Shown in pieces: positions 42,485 through 45,293 of a stretch of 45,293 nt of DNA (its first letter is position 1; each line of letters opens with the position of its first letter). The position numbers and the translations under genes were made by a program. This stretch comes from Alkaliphilus peptidifermentans DSM 18978. GTDB lineage: Bacteria > Bacillota > Clostridia > Peptostreptococcales > Natronincolaceae. A model generated the notes under the pieces. It saw nothing but the letters and a program-made list of their open reading frames with translations, made no database searches and was not told the DNA's origin. Where the stretch lies: assembly GCF_900101495.1 (NCBI RefSeq), contig NZ_FMUS01000016.1, positions 1 through 45,293 on the forward strand, written 5' to 3'.

Positions 42485-43747
42485 TCAATATTTGCTTTTA
42501 ATATAATCAGCCACATCATCAATTTCAGGAAAAAGAGTTGCTTTATTAATCGAAAAAGCATTTAATACATTAAGAAGCCTTTGTTTATTCTCTACAATAA
42601 AAATTTGTCGCTTACCATTAGGTTCTTTGTAACGTAATTCATTAACATCTAGATGCCTATTATTATTGGACAGTCCACATAATATAAAGGCTCCGTCTTG
42701 TTTCAGTATCCTATTATTGTTTTTGATTGGCAACACAATTCGACTATGCAATAGATCCTCTTTTATTACTTGATCCTTAAATGCTGGTTTTTCAGTTTTA
42801 ACCTCGTGCAATAAACGTTCTATTTTTATATTAAACTCTTCCTGTGTCAAGCCTTCATCAACAGCATATTTATACATCTCCTGTTGTTTTTCATATTCAA
42901 ACATAGGTAGACTTGCCAATATCGATACGGTATCACTTTGGGGATATTTTATTGCCCAGTCGCCAACAGAAAAAACAACAATTTCGCCATATGAATCAAA
43001 ATGATTACAGCAGGCAAAATATAATGCCACCAAGGGATTGGTTGTAATATCCAGTAGTCTTGTTGGCAATCCATAATGCTGCATTTCCACAAGATATTCC
43101 AGATGGGACTTCATATTTTGGAAATTACTTGGAGAGTTGATAAGCAGCTCATTATACATTTTTCGTTCGTTAAAAAGCCAGCTTTTTTTACGCATCAGGG
43201 ATGGAACTAATACATAGTTTGCTTCAGAATGCCCCCGGTAAAATATTTTTTTCCCTAAGGATGCCATTTCTTCAATACATTGAAAAAATTTCTCAATGGA
43301 GGATATAAAGTTTAGTTCCACTTGTGAATTTAAGTAAGCAATACCTTTAGAAAATCTTATCTCATCATTCAGTTGATATTTCTCAATCAACAGCTGCATC
43401 AATTCCTTAGTAGCTTCTATACGAGCTTCTGCATTGTTGAGAGACTTATATATCCAATAGATTAAGGCTTGTCCTTCTATTAGCTTCATATCATCAGATT
43501 TACCGTAGGTCTGCATTGCTTCTGACTTTAAAAAAATATTTAAACTCTCAGATACATTCTTTTTTTGGGGATATTTATTTCTATACAGCTCTATAAATGG
43601 AGAATTGATATTTTTTAACATTTGCAGCATATAATCTTTACTGATTTTACTTGATATATAAAGATTCATATCACAATACCCATCAGAGATCAGTTTATCT
43701 CCACATACCAGATAAAAGGCTTTTTCTACAAAGGGATTGGTATACAT
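42485..43747 (-). CDS. FRG-domain protein
   Basis: A 420-residue protein whose FRG domain (PF08867, about residues 160-290) is clear: IFYRGHSEANYVLVPSLMRK at about 168-187, then YLVEMQHYGLPTRLLDITTNPLVALYFAC. The N-terminal 160 residues are helical and unrecognised. FRG domains, named for a conserved F-R-G motif (here FYRG), have been found in proteins near phage defence and toxin genes, though the biochemistry is unknown. No good Shine-Dalgarno sits before the ATG at 43747; the upstream GAGGGGG is about 28 nt away, close to an in-frame ATT. The true start may differ, or expression is low. Confidence 0.85.
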   Translation of the reverse strand: MYTNPFVEKAFYLVCGDKLISDGYCDMNLYISSKISKDYMLQMLKNINSPFIELYRNKYPQKKNVSESLNIFLKSEAMQTYGKSDDMKLIEGQALIYWIYKSLNNAEARIEATKELMQLLIEKYQLNDEIRFSKGIAYLNSQVELNFISSIEKFFQCIEEMASLGKKIFYRGHSEANYVLVPSLMRKKSWLFNERKMYNELLINSPSNFQNMKSHLEYLVEMQHYGLPTRLLDITTNPLVALYFACCNHFDSYGEIVVFSVGDWAIKYPQSDTVSILASLPMFEYEKQQEMYKYAVDEGLTQEEFNIKIERLLHEVKTEKPAFKDQVIKEDLLHSRIVLPIKNNNRILKQDGAFILCGLSNNNRHLDVNELRYKEPNGKRQIFIVENKQRLLNVLNAFSINKATLFPEIDDVADYIKSKY

Positions 43748-43829
43748 TTCGTTAAAAAATAAAAAGAAAATAACATTCGCCCCCTCAATATATTAAGTTT
43801 GATTCTATGTCTACCATAAGCATACTCCT

Positions 43830-43879
43830 AATCAGGTTAAAAGGGAATACTCCTCCTTTGTTTCACACTTAACCTGATT
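43830..43879 (-). terminator. Hairpin downstream of the PUA-like gene
   Basis: AATCAGGTTAA (43830-43840) and TTAACCTGATT (43869-43879) form a perfect 11-bp stem with an inner AAGG/CCTT stem in the 28-nt loop. It lies 23 nt after the stop of the gene at 43902 and before the FRG gene. Confidence 0.5.
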
Positions 43880-43901
43880 ATTATGAAATAAGATAAAGGT
43901 A

Positions 43902-44342
43902 CTAAATAAAGTTAAGCTTGTCCTGTTTTAAAAGTTGTTTAATTTCTTCAAATACTTCCTTTGGTATTTCAATTAATCCACCCAACACTGGCCTCATTTC
44001 TATCCCGTACTTCTCTCGAAGTACTTCTAAATCCACTCCATGGAAACGGTTGGGCAATTCAAACTCCACTATTACTTCAACTGCATAAGGATAGAGTTTT
44101 CCATTTGCTTTTCTAGGCTCTGAAACTAAATATGGTTCTCCCACCGGTTTTCCATAACCATAGATGGCCTTAGCACCCTTTAATCCTTTTGTATCACTTT
44201 CTCCTGCCTCATATAGCAAAAACCCATGGCTTTTTGCTAGTTTTTCTGCTCTGGAAAAGGCTCTTTCACTAAAATGAATGCCTTCTTCCCTCGGATAGTC
44301 TTCCGATGTTTTAAAGTGTTTTTTTATATAGTAGCTACTCAA
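43902..44342 (-). CDS. Unrecognised small protein, possibly PUA/EVE-like
   Basis: A 146-residue protein. I favour a TTG start at 44340-44342 (first residues SSYYIKKHFK), because GGAGGTG lies 7 nt upstream; an ATG five codons earlier is itself part of that RBS. The pattern is strand-rich: FLLYEAGESDTKGLKGAKAIYGYG, then LYPYAVEVIVEFEL and IEIPKEVFEEIKQLL. That resembles PUA-like/EVE or ASCH folds that bind modified nucleotides, but I cannot match a family with confidence. It lies beside an FRG gene, which would be a familiar setting for such folds in defence loci. No known function is claimed. Confidence 0.6.
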   Translation of the reverse strand: MSSYYIKKHFKTSEDYPREEGIHFSERAFSRAEKLAKSHGFLLYEAGESDTKGLKGAKAIYGYGKPVGEPYLVSEPRKANGKLYPYAVEVIVEFELPNRFHGVDLEVLREKYGIEMRPVLGGLIEIPKEVFEEIKQLLKQDKLNFI

Positions 44343-44448
44343 GATTTTCACCTCCATTTTAGCTATTGCATCCTATAATTTAACGTTAGGTAATAATTAA
44401 CTCCTCCATTATAATTTATGAATATGTTTATCAATATTATTTGTGTTG

Positions 44449-44601
44449 TTATCTCCTCATTCTTTCCCATAAGAATATAAAGAATTTTCCAATTCCCAAC
44501 TTTCCGCCAATATAAGCTGCTATTATCATATAGATTTTTGTAACAGCAATAACCATTACTATAACCATTATTACCCTCAAAATATATTGAATATAATCCA
44601 T
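44449..44601 (-). CDS. Small single-pass membrane protein (50 aa)
   Basis: A 50-codon frame starting at ATG 44599-44601 behind AAGGAGGAAAT, a near-perfect RBS. One long hydrophobic stretch (residues 7-32, VIMVIVMVIAVTKIYMIIAAY) is followed by a basic end (FLWERMRR). It is not in any family I recognise. The strong RBS and positive-tail topology make it a credible small membrane protein or a holin-like peptide. Confidence 0.5.
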   Translation of the reverse strand: MDYIQYILRVIMVIVMVIAVTKIYMIIAAYIGGKLGIGKFFIFLWERMRR

Positions 44602-44626
44602 ATTTCCTCCTTAGCTGTAATGAATT

Positions 44627-44865
44627 TTGCTAGAATGCTTTATCCCCTTCGGTATGAAATATCTATCTCCCTTTGAATACGCCGAAATGAGGTGTTTATG
44701 ATTTTTCACGATTTATTGATCTGATACCACAATCTATATAGCCTCTGACCACCAAGTGCCTTCCAGCTCAGCATAGGATTGAATTACATTGCCAATTCCA
44801 TTTCCGCTATATGCCTTTTCAATTCCTTTATATTAGCAGCTTTGGTGATTTCTTGCCAAAAACAT
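44627..44865. other. Decayed region, no intact gene
   Basis: Minus-strand frames here are short and broken. One fragment reads KAYSGNGIGNVIQSYAELEGTW, which may be the end of a lost protein, but nothing is assignable. Confidence 0.35.
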
Positions 44866-45051
44866 CTAATCCCAACCAGTTTTCTCTAAAGTTTCTGGTC
44901 GAAATAGAATCCTATTTATTAAACCTACTGGACCACTTAATGTTATCAAAAGAAATACAAGAAAACTGGATTTTCCTCGTCTTAAAGCATCCGATGCTGC
45001 TGCAAATCCTACCATTGACTAAAATCCAAACCACATAATAGTAAGAATCAT
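44866..45051 (-). pseudogene. Membrane protein gene interrupted by a stop codon
   Basis: A start codon at 45049-45051 with GGAGGAT 5 nt upstream begins MILTIMWFGF, then TAG at 45019-45021, after which the same frame runs on for 50 codons (MVGFAAASDALRRGKSSF, then LVFLLITLSGPVGLINRILF) to a TAG at 44866-44868. The open continuation, RBS and promoter indicate one former 61-residue membrane protein with a nonsense mutation. Function unknown. Confidence 0.55.
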
Positions 45052-45112
45052 TTTTATCCTCCACCAATATTTTTATGTACCATCCATCCTAATATTTAAA
45101 TTCGCTAAGGCA

Positions 45113-45142
45113 TTTATAGCACCTTTGTAAATCATTTGTCAA
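45113..45142 (-). promoter_or_regulatory. Sigma-A promoter of the interrupted membrane gene
   Basis: On the minus strand a perfect TTGACA (45137-45142) and TATAAA (45113-45118) are 18 nt apart, about 60 nt before the start at 45051. Confidence 0.6.
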
Positions 45143-45165
45143 ATTATCTTATTTTTCGACAAATG
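45133..45165. promoter_or_regulatory. Inverted repeat overlapping the -35 box
   Basis: CATTTGTC (45133-45140) and GACAAATG (45158-45165) are perfect 8-bp arms 17 nt apart, the first overlapping the TTGACA. A repressor operator is possible. From 45166 to the window end nothing else is assignable. Confidence 0.4.
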
Positions 45166-45293
45166 GTATTTGTCTGCCTAAATTAAAGTTAGATCATCTA
45201 ATGAAATGACCTTTACACCATGAGGATGGGTAGGTGATTTTGTGTTTCAATCCTTATTTTACTGGATCTTCTAATAAAATTTTAGAAGATGAT

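Noticed and set aside
44811-45038. 75-codon plus-strand frame at the window end
   Set aside because: Antisense to the interrupted membrane gene, no RBS, and low-complexity product.
1-45293. CRISPR arrays, tRNA or rRNA genes, replication origin
   Set aside because: No regularly spaced repeats, cloverleaf sequences, rRNA blocks or DnaA-box clusters were seen.

Overview
The window is low-GC DNA (AT-rich intergenic regions, strong AGGAGG ribosome binding sites, frequent TTG and GTG starts) from a Gram-positive anaerobe of the Clostridia. The gene content (HPr and PRD phosphotransferase regulation, lipoprotein-type binding proteins, YesMN two-component pair, IS1182 remnants) would fit an Alkaliphilus- or Clostridium-like genome. 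That placement is inference, because no 16S or marker gene is present.

Layout. 1-1400 is a decayed region with two IS1182-family transposase fragments, a small DUF4181-type membrane protein and two copies of an interspersed palindromic repeat. 1467-4773 (+) is a compact four-gene operon: ECF sigma factor, unknown membrane protein, ABC ATPase, ABC permease. 5055-7981 (-) is a methylthioribose/5-deoxyribose salvage operon (mtnA, mtnK, class II aldolase). 8079-9245 (-) is a membrane diguanylate cyclase. 9618-19019 (-) is a nine-gene operon: lipoprotein binding protein, two permeases and two ATPases of an Opp/Dpp importer, an MlrC-family (M81) protein, CutC, NagB and a ROK sugar kinase. It is preceded by a ROK repressor gene (19229-20392), a good promoter and a palindromic operator candidate. 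20594-29294 (-) is a ten-gene cluster: PRD regulator, metal-dependent deacetylase, small PRD protein, SFCGS protein, DUF4312, DUF4311, DUF4310, DgaE-like ammonia-lyase, KDGP aldolase, HAD phosphatase and HPr. (That is eleven reading frames counting the regulator.) 29640-30860 (+) is a modular cell-wall hydrolase. 31225-33015 (-) is a hydrolase plus TetR cassette inserted between two copies of a ~165-bp repeat. 33330-42146 (-) is a GH127 arabinofuranosidase locus with a three-component sugar ABC importer and a YesM/YesN-type two-component system. 42485-45051 (-) holds an FRG-domain protein, a possible PUA-like protein, a small membrane protein and a nonsense-interrupted pseudogene.

How it works together. 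Most of the window is catabolism of scarce carbon and nitrogen: peptide/amino-sugar import feeding NagB, an amino-sugar-acid route (deacetylation, deamination to a 2-keto-3-deoxy acid, aldol cleavage), arabinofuranoside cleavage, and recycling of the thioribose or deoxyribose left by SAM enzymes. Each catabolic block has its own local regulator (ROK, PRD, YesMN). The most promising candidate for an under-described system is the 20.6-29.3 kb cluster: a conserved set of uncharacterised small and membrane proteins lying with HPr and PRD regulators, which looks like a phosphotransferase-type uptake system lacking recognisable classical EII components. The Opp-MlrC-CutC-NagB-ROK operon is the second candidate.
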